DNA of 45,509 bases. Origin: Ruminococcaceae bacterium UBA3751 (GTDB lineage Bacteria > Bacillota > Clostridia > Oscillospirales > Acutalibacteraceae). The notes beneath the pieces were generated by a model that worked only from the letters and a program-made list of their open reading frames with translations, was not told the DNA's origin and did no database searches. Positions within the stretch are counted from its first letter, which is position 1; the number at the start of each line of letters is the position of its first letter. The stretch spans positions 1 to 45,509 of the forward strand of contig DFGL01000077.1 in the NCBI GenBank assembly GCA_002371215.1, in the 5' to 3' direction. The position numbers and the translations under genes are program-made. Below are positions 1 to 8,263 of the stretch, one piece after another.

Positions 1-91
1 ACCCGTTTTTTAACGCAATTATAGCTAAAAAGAGGCGATTTTAGAGCTAAAATTCTTTATGATGGACGCCCCTTAAAAGTAGTCTTTTTCA

Positions 92-1684
92 TTAAATCGT
101 TTTAACCTTACTCCATTTTGAAAATGCAGTATATTTTCCTATTTTTTTATAAGTTCTGATACGGAAATAGTATTTCTTTTTCTTCTTCAACTTGTTTTTT
201 ATGGTTTTTGTTTTAAGCTTTGCTTTTGATATCTTAACGGTTTTAGTATATTTCTTTTTGAATTTTTTATTTGTTGAGTACTGAATCTGATAACCGCTTA
301 TACCCGTTTTGTTTTTCCATTTAATAACAAACTTCTTTCCGTTTTTATTTACGGAGCTTAGTTTTGTTGAAGGGAAAATATATTTTGGATTAACGGTTTT
401 ACAGTTATTCCTGCAGTATTTACTTGAATTGACAAACTTATGACCTTTTGCAGGAATAAGCTCACTGTAACTCTCGCTGCAATGCGTACATTTATATTTA
501 ACACTACCGTTCTTAAGGCAGGTGGGTTTAACCGTTTTAACAACAACAAATTTATGCCCGACAGCCGTTGGAACAGCACCGTCAACAGTTTCACCGCAGT
601 AAGCGCATACAGCCTTGCCGTTACCGTTCAGATAATATGACGTTGATGATATAGGATAATGCGAATTAAAATAATCGCTGTTATACTGTTCAATTCGAGT
701 ATGGTCGGTGTTTATTGAACTGAAGAAGCCTCGATGATCGATTGTTTTTTTCATATCGGCGTCGCTTTTTAGATAATAAAAACAACCGTAAGGCGCATTG
801 GCATCCGGAAATGAGGAATTATCATCCCAAGTCACGTCAACGTTATAATAGTATTTACCGTCAACAGGTTTAACAATATTCCACGCATGAGTATTGCTTA
901 CAACAATTCTTGACGGTATGTTTAATTCTCTGCAAAGCCTGTAAAATAAAGCTGAATACCCTTCGCAAAGCGTCAGTCCTTTATCAACCGCGGAATAAGC
1001 GGTATTAATATTTGAATCCGTAGAATATCCGTTTTCACTGCTTTCCCAATCGTAATCTGTAACCGAGCAAACACTATCGTGTATAGCCTTTATCGTATCA
1101 ATTCGGGAAAGCTTGCTGTCTTTAATTGCTTTTACTGTTTTGTTAACATAAGCGTCAACAACAGTTTCCTCCCGTGCATTTGTTTTATACTGAACACACA
1201 AAACATATTTTAAGCTTGAACCCTCATCATACCTCATGCTGCCTTTGCTTGAAACGTAGCACATAGAAAGATAATCGCCATCCTTAGCGGATACGGAAAT
1301 CTCATTTGTAAAAGCACCGTAAAGCGGATAATAATCGCTACCCGCTTTATGCTTGTATACATTTACAAGATTATCTACAGGTTTTTTGCTTATATGATAA
1401 GTAATATTGGTTATTCTCTTTATCATACAGTCACGGATAAACATTGCAGCTGATTTATAATCTGTATATACAATGTCGCTTTCGGCTGATGATGAAGAGG
1501 ATTTAAGCGTGTACGGAAGGCTGCTTAAACTATCGGCACAATCAGTACCCTTATACGAAGCTTCATAAATTGGGTTAATATCGGTTTCAATCTTTTTACC
1601 TGAAGCAAAAGCAGCAGAACCAACAAAAGCGTTAGAACTGATAATCAGGCAAAATGAAAGAACAAACGACAGTAGTCTTTTCAT
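92..1684 (-). CDS. Secreted transglutaminase-like protein with Cys modules and FnIII-like tail
   Basis: An exported protein of 530 residues. A signal peptide occupies about residues 1-28. A transglutaminase/protease-like core lies at about 180-300, with a visible Cys-His-Asp triad: Cys in LTLCEGYS (about 240), His in SNTHAWN (about 266) and Asp in YYNVDVTWDD (about 283). Two CxxC...GH modules follow (CAYCGE, CTHCSE, then PAKGH). The end is a very lysine-rich FnIII-like domain with a YYFRIRTY...SKWSKVK signature. Family knowledge: such cores either crosslink or cleave peptide bonds, and which one applies here cannot be read from sequence. A GTG lies 15 bases upstream in frame, but ATG is preferred because GGTGAT sits four bases ahead of it. 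It is the last gene of a three-gene operon, directly behind the metallopeptidase-like gene. No sortase motif is visible. Confidence 0.8.
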   Translation of the reverse strand: MKRLLSFVLSFCLIISSNAFVGSAAFASGKKIETDINPIYEASYKGTDCADSLSSLPYTLKSSSSSAESDIVYTDYKSAAMFIRDCMIKRITNITYHISKKPVDNLVNVYKHKAGSDYYPLYGAFTNEISVSAKDGDYLSMCYVSSKGSMRYDEGSSLKYVLCVQYKTNAREETVVDAYVNKTVKAIKDSKLSRIDTIKAIHDSVCSVTDYDWESSENGYSTDSNINTAYSAVDKGLTLCEGYSALFYRLCRELNIPSRIVVSNTHAWNIVKPVDGKYYYNVDVTWDDNSSFPDANAPYGCFYYLKSDADMKKTIDHRGFFSSINTDHTRIEQYNSDYFNSHYPISSTSYYLNGNGKAVCAYCGETVDGAVPTAVGHKFVVVKTVKPTCLKNGSVKYKCTHCSESYSELIPAKGHKFVNSSKYCRNNCKTVNPKYIFPSTKLSSVNKNGKKFVIKWKNKTGISGYQIQYSTNKKFKKKYTKTVKISKAKLKTKTIKNKLKKKKKYYFRIRTYKKIGKYTAFSKWSKVKTI

Positions 1685-1698
1685 TTTATCACCAAACA

Positions 1699-3831
1699 CT
1701 ATTTTGATTTAATCTTTTTAGCCTTAGTCCAGTCAGAATACACTCTTTTGTTTCCTGCAAGAACGTAAGCCCTTATTCGTACGTAGTAAGTTTTTCCTTT
1801 AGTAAAGCCTTTTCCTATGTATTTTTTGCTTTCGCTGTTAATGCTTCTTGTTGCAATCGTATTTCTAAAACTCTTGCTTCTTGAAAACTGTACCTCATAG
1901 CCGCTGCAACGCTTTACTTTTTTCCACTTTACTCCGATTTTATGCTTAACGTTAGTAGTAAGTTGAAGAGATTTTGGCATAACAGGCGTAGTTGCCGCAT
2001 TGATATTTTGCCAAGAGCTGCATATTTTTTTACCGTTTTCAGTTTTACAAGCGCGAACTCTGAATGAAAGAGCAGTTGCCGTTTTCAGATTTCTTATGAC
2101 GTATTTCTTTTTAACACCCGAATAAACGGTTTTCCAAACGCCGTTTGACTTTTTCTGGACTTCATATATTTCAGCAGTTCTGCATTCACTCCAGTAAAGC
2201 TTTATATAGTCGTTTGTGCTTTTAAACTTAGCTTTAACGGGATAAGGAACTATCCAGCGTTCCCAGCTTGCAAGCTCTACTTTCTGAACGCTTGGAAACG
2301 CAGCTCTTATGGACTCTGAAATGAAAATTGCTTTTTTTCTTACTCCGTTTTGTGAATAAGGATGACTGCTTGCCTTATAGGCTTCAAATAGATACTCGAA
2401 CGTATCGGCTCTGTCCTCTTTTGAATCGGTCATAGCATATTCAGAAGCAAAATATGAGGGATTATAATCCTGACCGCTATAGTACATAAATCCGGACGGA
2501 TTAAGCTTATTCCATTCTTTTTCGTAATTCTTTCCAAGTCCTGTATAATAATGCTCAATTCTGCCGTCAATCAGATGAAACATCTCGTGCGGGATATAAT
2601 AATGGTTATACTCATCTGTTGCAAAGCAAATAAAGAAACCGTCAAACCTATTGGCAAAAGCAGCAGAATCACCGAGCACCTCTTTATTGATATAAATTGA
2701 AAAATCACGTTTTCTTCCGCCGTAATTTGCAATTTCGCTAATAAAGTTTTTAGGGAAACAGGCAAGATAGCCGGTTAAATCCTTTAGCAAAATATAAGTA
2801 TCAAAAGCATTAGCACCCTTAACAACTCCGCCGTATTCCTTGCCGGTCTGATTATCGCGGTAGGTAGGATAGGTTTTTGGAATAATATCAACAAAAACAC
2901 TGATTCCGTATTTTTTGTTTAGCTGGGATATATAGTTTTCGTTATATTTCTTAATTTCCTTTTCCGTTACTCTATCGGACGAAAAATAATGCTTAGTTTC
3001 TTCAGCAGCATACTTCCAAATAAACGGTGTGTAAAATCCGCTCCCCTTTTTATCACTTTCAACAACTGCAAATGCATAGTCACCGTCAATTTTTCCATAA
3101 ATGGCTTCGCTTAAGTTATAGCCTTTAAACGAACGTGTTGAAGCAGAAACGTAGTTTTTGTTTTCGTAATCGTAAACAGCAAGATTTACAATGTGTTTAT
3201 CGGTTGAATATTGAGATGCAAGGCATTTTTTACCGCTTGCAGAAAACACGTTTTCAATATCCTTGTCGTCAGCAAGATAAATACCGCTGTTATCATTATA
3301 AAAAGCCATTGCATATGTTGGCGAAGCAAAATCATTACTGTACGAACAACGAGCGAAATCCTTATTCTTTACGAATTTATTTGATATAAGTTTATTATTT
3401 TTACCAAGAGAGGAATAATCCGATGAGGCTTTTTTGCATGTACCCGAAGATTTATAAGTAAGCGACTCGGAAAATACAGAAGTTTTACCGTTTATGTAAT
3501 CATAAACAGTATAGCTTCCGTCACTGTTGATTTTACAATCAGAAACCTCACTGAGATGAAATTCAGCCTTTTTAAAGCTTGCTTTTTTATTTACAGTTGC
3601 ATTCTCAGCGTTAAACAAATATAGTTCAAAGTTAGATTCTGCTTTTGAATAATCAGTAGCAACAGCCAGCATTTTATCACCTTCAAAGTCAACCGCATAA
3701 TAAGACTTTGTTGAAAGGGATAGCTCAGTTATTTCCTTTAATTTATCGCCGCTTTGAGCATATGCCGACGGCAGACTTGCCACAACTATTGCCGCTGCGA
3801 AAATCGCAGCAGCAATTGACTTTAAATTCAT
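1699..3831 (-). CDS. Secreted HExxH metallopeptidase-like protein with two C-terminal FnIII-like domains
   Basis: A protein of 710 residues with a signal peptide (cut near AYAQS, about residue 26). Residues 30-280 form a region of repeated short strands resembling a beta-propeller or lipoprotein-like fold; I do not recognise it. A gluzincin-like zinc site follows: PHEMFHLID (HExxH at about 415-419) with a likely third ligand in the downstream SKEDRADTFEYLF segment (about 470). Two FnIII-like domains end the protein (about 535-620 and 622-705); the last has the same YYVRIRAY...SDWTKAKK signature as the neighbouring transglutaminase-like protein. The start was set at the ATG after GGAGGATATATTA, 27 bases inside the longest frame. 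It probably acts outside the cell on peptide or surface protein; the substrate is unknown. Confidence 0.75.
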   Translation of the reverse strand: MNLKSIAAAIFAAAIVVASLPSAYAQSGDKLKEITELSLSTKSYYAVDFEGDKMLAVATDYSKAESNFELYLFNAENATVNKKASFKKAEFHLSEVSDCKINSDGSYTVYDYINGKTSVFSESLTYKSSGTCKKASSDYSSLGKNNKLISNKFVKNKDFARCSYSNDFASPTYAMAFYNDNSGIYLADDKDIENVFSASGKKCLASQYSTDKHIVNLAVYDYENKNYVSASTRSFKGYNLSEAIYGKIDGDYAFAVVESDKKGSGFYTPFIWKYAAEETKHYFSSDRVTEKEIKKYNENYISQLNKKYGISVFVDIIPKTYPTYRDNQTGKEYGGVVKGANAFDTYILLKDLTGYLACFPKNFISEIANYGGRKRDFSIYINKEVLGDSAAFANRFDGFFICFATDEYNHYYIPHEMFHLIDGRIEHYYTGLGKNYEKEWNKLNPSGFMYYSGQDYNPSYFASEYAMTDSKEDRADTFEYLFEAYKASSHPYSQNGVRKKAIFISESIRAAFPSVQKVELASWERWIVPYPVKAKFKSTNDYIKLYWSECRTAEIYEVQKKSNGVWKTVYSGVKKKYVIRNLKTATALSFRVRACKTENGKKICSSWQNINAATTPVMPKSLQLTTNVKHKIGVKWKKVKRCSGYEVQFSRSKSFRNTIATRSINSESKKYIGKGFTKGKTYYVRIRAYVLAGNKRVYSDWTKAKKIKSK

Positions 3832-3866
3832 TAATATATCCTCCAAGGTGAGAAACAAAGAAAAGC

Positions 3867-6077
3867 TTATACCTCTTCCCTGTTAACTAAATTTATCTGA
3901 TTTGTATAAGCCGTTTTAAGCTTACCGTTATTATCATAATAGGTCATATAACCTTTAACAGCCCAGTTACTGTTCTTGGTTAAATTTCTGATGTTAAGTA
4001 TATACAGACCGCTGTCGCTTATTCCGTCAAATCTTGCTGTAGTTACCTTACTGTTCAGCGAAAGAAGAACGGTTGTAGGGTCAAATTCATCAGCGGGTTT
4101 TTTAATATATGCAAGACCTATTGTTTGTACGTCGCAACCGTCGGGAATGTTTGACGCCATTATAAAAGTGCCTACAGAAATATGATTTTGATTACTGTAG
4201 TAATACGTCAGAGAAAGCGCAGGCGCTTCGGAAGTAGCCGCAGGAAGCTCCGGAACGGGAACATCAACCTCGTCATACAAAGCGTAAATATCCTGATTTC
4301 TTTTCAGCGAAAGCTCAACAAGCGTTCTGGAATCATAGTTCCAGCGTCCGTTTGTATAACCGTACTTATATGGAACTCTTGGCAGAAGGTCATCAATTTC
4401 ATCTATTGCAGCCCACTCGTCGGGAGAATGACTGATTGAGGAGATAACCTGACCTCCTTCACCGTGGAAGGTAAGCGTAATATACGAAGTTGGCTTAACA
4501 ATAGCCTGAATATTGAGATTAGATGTTATTTTATACGTGAACTCAGTTTCAGTTGAAAGATAGCGACGTGTGTTTACATCGTACCAGGCGATAAATGTAT
4601 AGCCCGAATCAGGTACAGCGCTGAAAGTAACGTCAGTACCGAATACCACGTTATTTGTCCCTTCGCTGATTGTTTCTTCAATATAAGTATATGAAGCTTC
4701 CGCGTTCTCGCCTTCAAGCTCAACTACAAGATAAGGCTCCAGCTCTGAGTACTTGGTTAATATATCTGTAATCTCTTCATCAATAACAAACTGAGGATAA
4801 GCAAGGGTATCGCTCTTTTTAAGGTCCTTATGAAGCTCTGCGGCGTCCTTTAAAGCATTATAGCTTTCAGCTGTATAATCCTCAGCGTCGATTGAATTGA
4901 AAAGACTTTCCGCTTCAACAAGCGCTTCTGTATCGTTATCAAATTCCGTAAATACGTTTTCACAGATATCACATTCGGCAGAATAGCTGTCCGTTGAAGA
5001 GTCATAAGTGTAATTAAGGTCATGAGGAGTCATAGGAACGACCTGCCTCTGAACAAGAGTTTCACCGCAGTCTCTGCAAACGCTGCCTTCAGTTAATCCC
5101 GTGCTTGTACAGGTTGCCTTAAGCGCAGGAATCTTCAGAGCATAATGTCCTTTAGCAGGAATAACGCTGAATGAAGAATCTCCGCAGATAGTACAGTGAC
5201 GGTCCATAACGCCGCGTTTAGTACACGTTGCCTCAACGTAAACCTCGTCAACGTAATTATGACCGAGCGCAGGAATGGCTTCATCAATAGGCTTGTTACA
5301 AACGGAGCAGCTCTTTCTTACTAATCCGTCTTCAGTGCAGGTTGCTGCGGTAACTACGGTTTCATCAATAAAATTATGATGAAAAGCGTTATCAAAATAA
5401 CATGGTGAAGCCGCTTTTTCTTCATAATTGCTGACTACCGCATCAACGTCACCGATAAATATTCTTTCTCCGTTATTTGCAAAATCATCCACCATAGCGT
5501 CAACGGTTGTGTTATCAAGAGTGCCGTCATCGCTAATGACGTCAGAGCCTGTATTGATAACATTTTTAACAACAGAAAGCCAGTCGCCGGTAAAAGCTCC
5601 GATACCTACCTTAACAGCGTTAATAAGAGTATTTGTACTTAAAACCTCACTGTCGCCCTGAACGTTTCTTATTCCCGTATCGCCTGAAAAGGCGTTAGAG
5701 TTAATGGAATTCTCGGATTTGAGAAGATTTGACTGAATTTCAATTGTATCAACTGACGTCATATTGGCAAAAACATAAGCGCCTACATATGCAACGTCCT
5801 CTTCTATTACAATTCTCGTTACATCCTTTCTGCCTGCAAAAGGACCTGAGTCAGCATTCGGATAATCAGGTGTTTTAGCAGTACGGGTTCCGTTTCCGCT
5901 GAGATACAGGATTTTATTATCCTTATCAATAATCCAATACGACGGATTTTCACCATCGTTTAAAATACCGCGCTGAAAATATCTCGGCTCCGCCTCTGCA
6001 GCAAACGCTGAAAAGGATACCGAAACAGTACTGATTATTAACATAAGTGCAAGAAATAACGAAATAGCTTTTTTCAT
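3867..6077 (-). CDS. Secreted surface protein with LRR-like region, CxxC...GH modules and a bacterial-repeat domain
   Basis: A 736-residue exported protein with a signal peptide ending near AFAAEAEP. Residues about 85-140 resemble a BspA-type leucine-rich repeat (TRIVIEEDVAYVGAYVFAN). Residues about 235-375 carry three tandem modules of the form ATCT..G.....C..C.......PA.GH. A helical stretch resembling a FIVAR-type spacer follows (about 385-450). Next is a GY.F..W-type bacterial repeat (about 470-545), then a beta-rich C-terminal part. No LPxTG, SLH or other anchor is seen. The start is the ATG preceded by GGTGATCG; an in-frame GTG nine bases upstream is less likely because it overlaps that site. 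It is first in the operon with the peptidase-like and transglutaminase-like genes. Adhesion or substrate binding is a guess. Confidence 0.75.
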   Translation of the reverse strand: MKKAISLFLALMLIISTVSVSFSAFAAEAEPRYFQRGILNDGENPSYWIIDKDNKILYLSGNGTRTAKTPDYPNADSGPFAGRKDVTRIVIEEDVAYVGAYVFANMTSVDTIEIQSNLLKSENSINSNAFSGDTGIRNVQGDSEVLSTNTLINAVKVGIGAFTGDWLSVVKNVINTGSDVISDDGTLDNTTVDAMVDDFANNGERIFIGDVDAVVSNYEEKAASPCYFDNAFHHNFIDETVVTAATCTEDGLVRKSCSVCNKPIDEAIPALGHNYVDEVYVEATCTKRGVMDRHCTICGDSSFSVIPAKGHYALKIPALKATCTSTGLTEGSVCRDCGETLVQRQVVPMTPHDLNYTYDSSTDSYSAECDICENVFTEFDNDTEALVEAESLFNSIDAEDYTAESYNALKDAAELHKDLKKSDTLAYPQFVIDEEITDILTKYSELEPYLVVELEGENAEASYTYIEETISEGTNNVVFGTDVTFSAVPDSGYTFIAWYDVNTRRYLSTETEFTYKITSNLNIQAIVKPTSYITLTFHGEGGQVISSISHSPDEWAAIDEIDDLLPRVPYKYGYTNGRWNYDSRTLVELSLKRNQDIYALYDEVDVPVPELPAATSEAPALSLTYYYSNQNHISVGTFIMASNIPDGCDVQTIGLAYIKKPADEFDPTTVLLSLNSKVTTARFDGISDSGLYILNIRNLTKNSNWAVKGYMTYYDNNGKLKTAYTNQINLVNREEV

Positions 6078-6156
6078 ATCGATCACCGCATTTATTAACT
6101 AAACTATAAACTACTACAAATACATTATAATATATAAAAATTAAAAAGTAAATAAA

Positions 6157-6180
6157 AAGAACGGAAATTTTTCCGTTCTT
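6157..6180 (-). terminator. Rho-independent terminator of the V-ATPase operon
   Basis: The stem AAGAACGGAA/TTCCGTTCTT with a four-base AT loop lies just after the ntpD stop codon. It is followed, in the minus direction, by TTTATTTAC. It separates the ATPase operon from the secreted-protein operon. Confidence 0.85.
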
Positions 6181-6192
6181 TCAAATGTTTTA

Positions 6193-6879
6193 TTAAACTG
6201 CGCGGTTTGATACCTCTTCATCGTGGGCAATTGCCTTTTGACGAGCTTCCTCAAGCATCATTGATTTAACTTTCATCAGCCTCGTTGTTGAGCTACGTTC
6301 ATTCTCATCAAGTTTCATAGTTATATACTTGATTGTTTCCTCATAGCGCGGAATCATAACGTGTTCAAGCGCGTTAACCCTGCGCCTCGTTTTCTCTATT
6401 TCCGCGGACATAAGCTGACAGGATTTTTCAACCTCAGCCAGCCTCAGCATTAAAGGCATAATGTCGGAGAGCGCTTTAACCGCATCGTCAAGATCTGACG
6501 AAGTAAAGGCGTAACCGTATGAATAGATATCATTTTCGTCTGCCGTTCTGAATTTAGTATCAAAAACGGGAAGCATAACGCTCATAACGTTCTTCTCGCT
6601 GATATCAAGACTCATATCCTGAGCGGGCAACATAAGCGCAACGTCAAGAGCCGCGTCGCTCATAACGGAGCGGGCAACAGACATATGCTTATTTGCTTCT
6701 TTTATCCCCTCTTCAACCTGACGTCTCAGCTCCTTATTTTCTCTTACTAAATCGAGAAAACGGCGCATTAATTCGTCACGCTTATCCTTCAAGAGCTTAT
6801 GACCGCGGCGTGCTGTAGTCAGCTTTCGCTTAAGGTTTGTAAGCTCCATACGGGTAGGATTAACATTCATTACTGCCAT
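6193..6879 (-). CDS. ntpD: V-type ATP synthase subunit D
   Basis: Subunit D forms the central rotor shaft of the V1 sector and couples A3B3 catalysis to the membrane ring. The 228 residues show the family pattern: an N-terminal NPTRMELTNLKRKL...GHKLLKDKRDEL coiled coil, a short globular middle, and a C-terminal helix (RRRVNALEHVMIPRYEETIKYI) pairing with the first. The length is slightly above the usual 205-215. It is the last gene of the operon, 13 bases after ntpB, with AGGTGA eight bases before the ATG. A strong terminator follows. Confidence 0.95.
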   Translation of the reverse strand: MAVMNVNPTRMELTNLKRKLTTARRGHKLLKDKRDELMRRFLDLVRENKELRRQVEEGIKEANKHMSVARSVMSDAALDVALMLPAQDMSLDISEKNVMSVMLPVFDTKFRTADENDIYSYGYAFTSSDLDDAVKALSDIMPLMLRLAEVEKSCQLMSAEIEKTRRRVNALEHVMIPRYEETIKYITMKLDENERSSTTRLMKVKSMMLEEARQKAIAHDEEVSNRAV

Positions 6880-6892
6880 TTATTTCACCTGA

Positions 6893-8263
6893 TTAATCCT
6901 CATAATATTCATCAAGAAGTTCATCACTGATTCGCTTAAGCTCGCTTCTCGGGAAGATTTTGAGCAGCTTCCAGCCGATATCGAGAGTTTCTTCAATAGG
7001 TCTGTCAGAGGTAAAGCTCTGATTAACGTACTCGTTTTCAAACTCATCGGCAAACTTTGCATAGAGTTTATCCATATCGGTAAGAGCAGCCTCACCGAGA
7101 ACGACCATAAGCTCCTTAGCGTCCTTACCTCTTGCATAAGCAGAGAAAAGCTGATTCATTGTGTTTGAATGGTCTTTTCTTGTTTTGCCCTCGCCGATAC
7201 CTTTATCTTTAAGACGGGAAAGCGAAGGAAGAACGTCAATCGGAGGCAGAATGCCTCTTCTGTAAAGGTCACGAGAAAGGATAATCTGACCCTCGGTAAT
7301 ATATCCTGTAAGGTCGGGAATAGGATGGGTTTTATCGTCCTCAGGCATAGAGAGAATAGGTATCATCGTAATTGAACCCTCTTTGCCCTTCTGCCTTCCT
7401 GCACGCTCATAAATCGAAGCGAGGTCGGTATACATATAGCCGGGATAACCGCGCCTTCCGGGTACCTCTTTACGGGCAGCAGAAACCTCACGGAGCGCGT
7501 CAGCGTAGTTTGTAATATCAGTCATAATTACAAGTACGTGCATACCCTTGTCAAAAGCGAGATATTCAGCGGCAGTAAGCGCCATTTTGGGAGTTGCGAT
7601 TCTTTCAATAGCGGGGTCGTTTGCAAGATTTGAGAACATAACCGTTCTGTCAAGAGCGCCCGTTTCTCTGAAGGACTGAATGAAAAAGTTTGACTCTTCA
7701 AAGGTAATACCCATTGCAGCAAATACAACGGCGAATTTTTCGTCCTTACCTCTTACCTTAGCCTGACGGGCAATCTGAGCCGCAAGCTGAGCGTGAGGCA
7801 GACCGGAAGCGGAGAAAATAGGAAGCTTCTGGCCTCTTACAAGTGTATTAAGTCCGTCAATAGCGGAGACGCCTGTCTGAATAAACTCCTGCGGATAAGC
7901 TCTTGCAGCCGGATTCATAGGCAAGCCGTTAACGTTAAGTCTTTTTTCGGGAATGATTTCAGGGCCGCCGTCAATAGCTCTTCCAAGTCCGTCAAATACA
8001 CGACCAAGCATATCCTCTGAAACACCGAGCTCCATCATTCTGCCGAGAAATCTTACCTTACTGTTTGATAAATTAATACCCGTTGACGGCTCAAAGAGCT
8101 GAACGAGAGCGTCAGAGCCGTTGATTTCAAGAACGCGGCAACGCCTTGTTTCTCCGTTTGTGAGCTCAATTTCACCAAGCTCATCAAACTTAACGCCCTC
8201 AACCTTTCTGACAAGCATAAGAGGACCCGCAACTTCTTCAACTGTTCTGTATTCTTTTGGCAT
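6893..8263 (-). CDS. ntpB: V-type ATP synthase subunit B
   Basis: The non-catalytic nucleotide-site subunit of the V1 head, 456 residues and full length. It lacks a canonical P-loop: the equivalent segment reads FSASGLPHAQLAAQIARQA, as is usual for B subunits. Recognisable segments include PVSxxxLGRVFDGLGRAIDGGP-type beta-barrel/hinge sequence, MTDITNYADALREVSAARKEVPGRRGYPGY (spread around residues 245-275) and the arginine-containing SLSRLKDKGIGEGKTRKDH. Its ATG overlaps the ntpA stop (TGATG), so the two major head subunits are translationally coupled. Confidence 0.97.
   Translation of the reverse strand: MPKEYRTVEEVAGPLMLVRKVEGVKFDELGEIELTNGETRRCRVLEINGSDALVQLFEPSTGINLSNSKVRFLGRMMELGVSEDMLGRVFDGLGRAIDGGPEIIPEKRLNVNGLPMNPAARAYPQEFIQTGVSAIDGLNTLVRGQKLPIFSASGLPHAQLAAQIARQAKVRGKDEKFAVVFAAMGITFEESNFFIQSFRETGALDRTVMFSNLANDPAIERIATPKMALTAAEYLAFDKGMHVLVIMTDITNYADALREVSAARKEVPGRRGYPGYMYTDLASIYERAGRQKGKEGSITMIPILSMPEDDKTHPIPDLTGYITEGQIILSRDLYRRGILPPIDVLPSLSRLKDKGIGEGKTRKDHSNTMNQLFSAYARGKDAKELMVVLGEAALTDMDKLYAKFADEFENEYVNQSFTSDRPIEETLDIGWKLLKIFPRSELKRISDELLDEYYED

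Noticed and set aside
1..91. AT-rich palindromes (TTTTAG-CT-CTAAAA) after the transglutaminase-like gene as a terminator
   Set aside because: The stem is AT-only with a two-base loop and no U-tract in the right place. I see no supported feature in these 91 bases.
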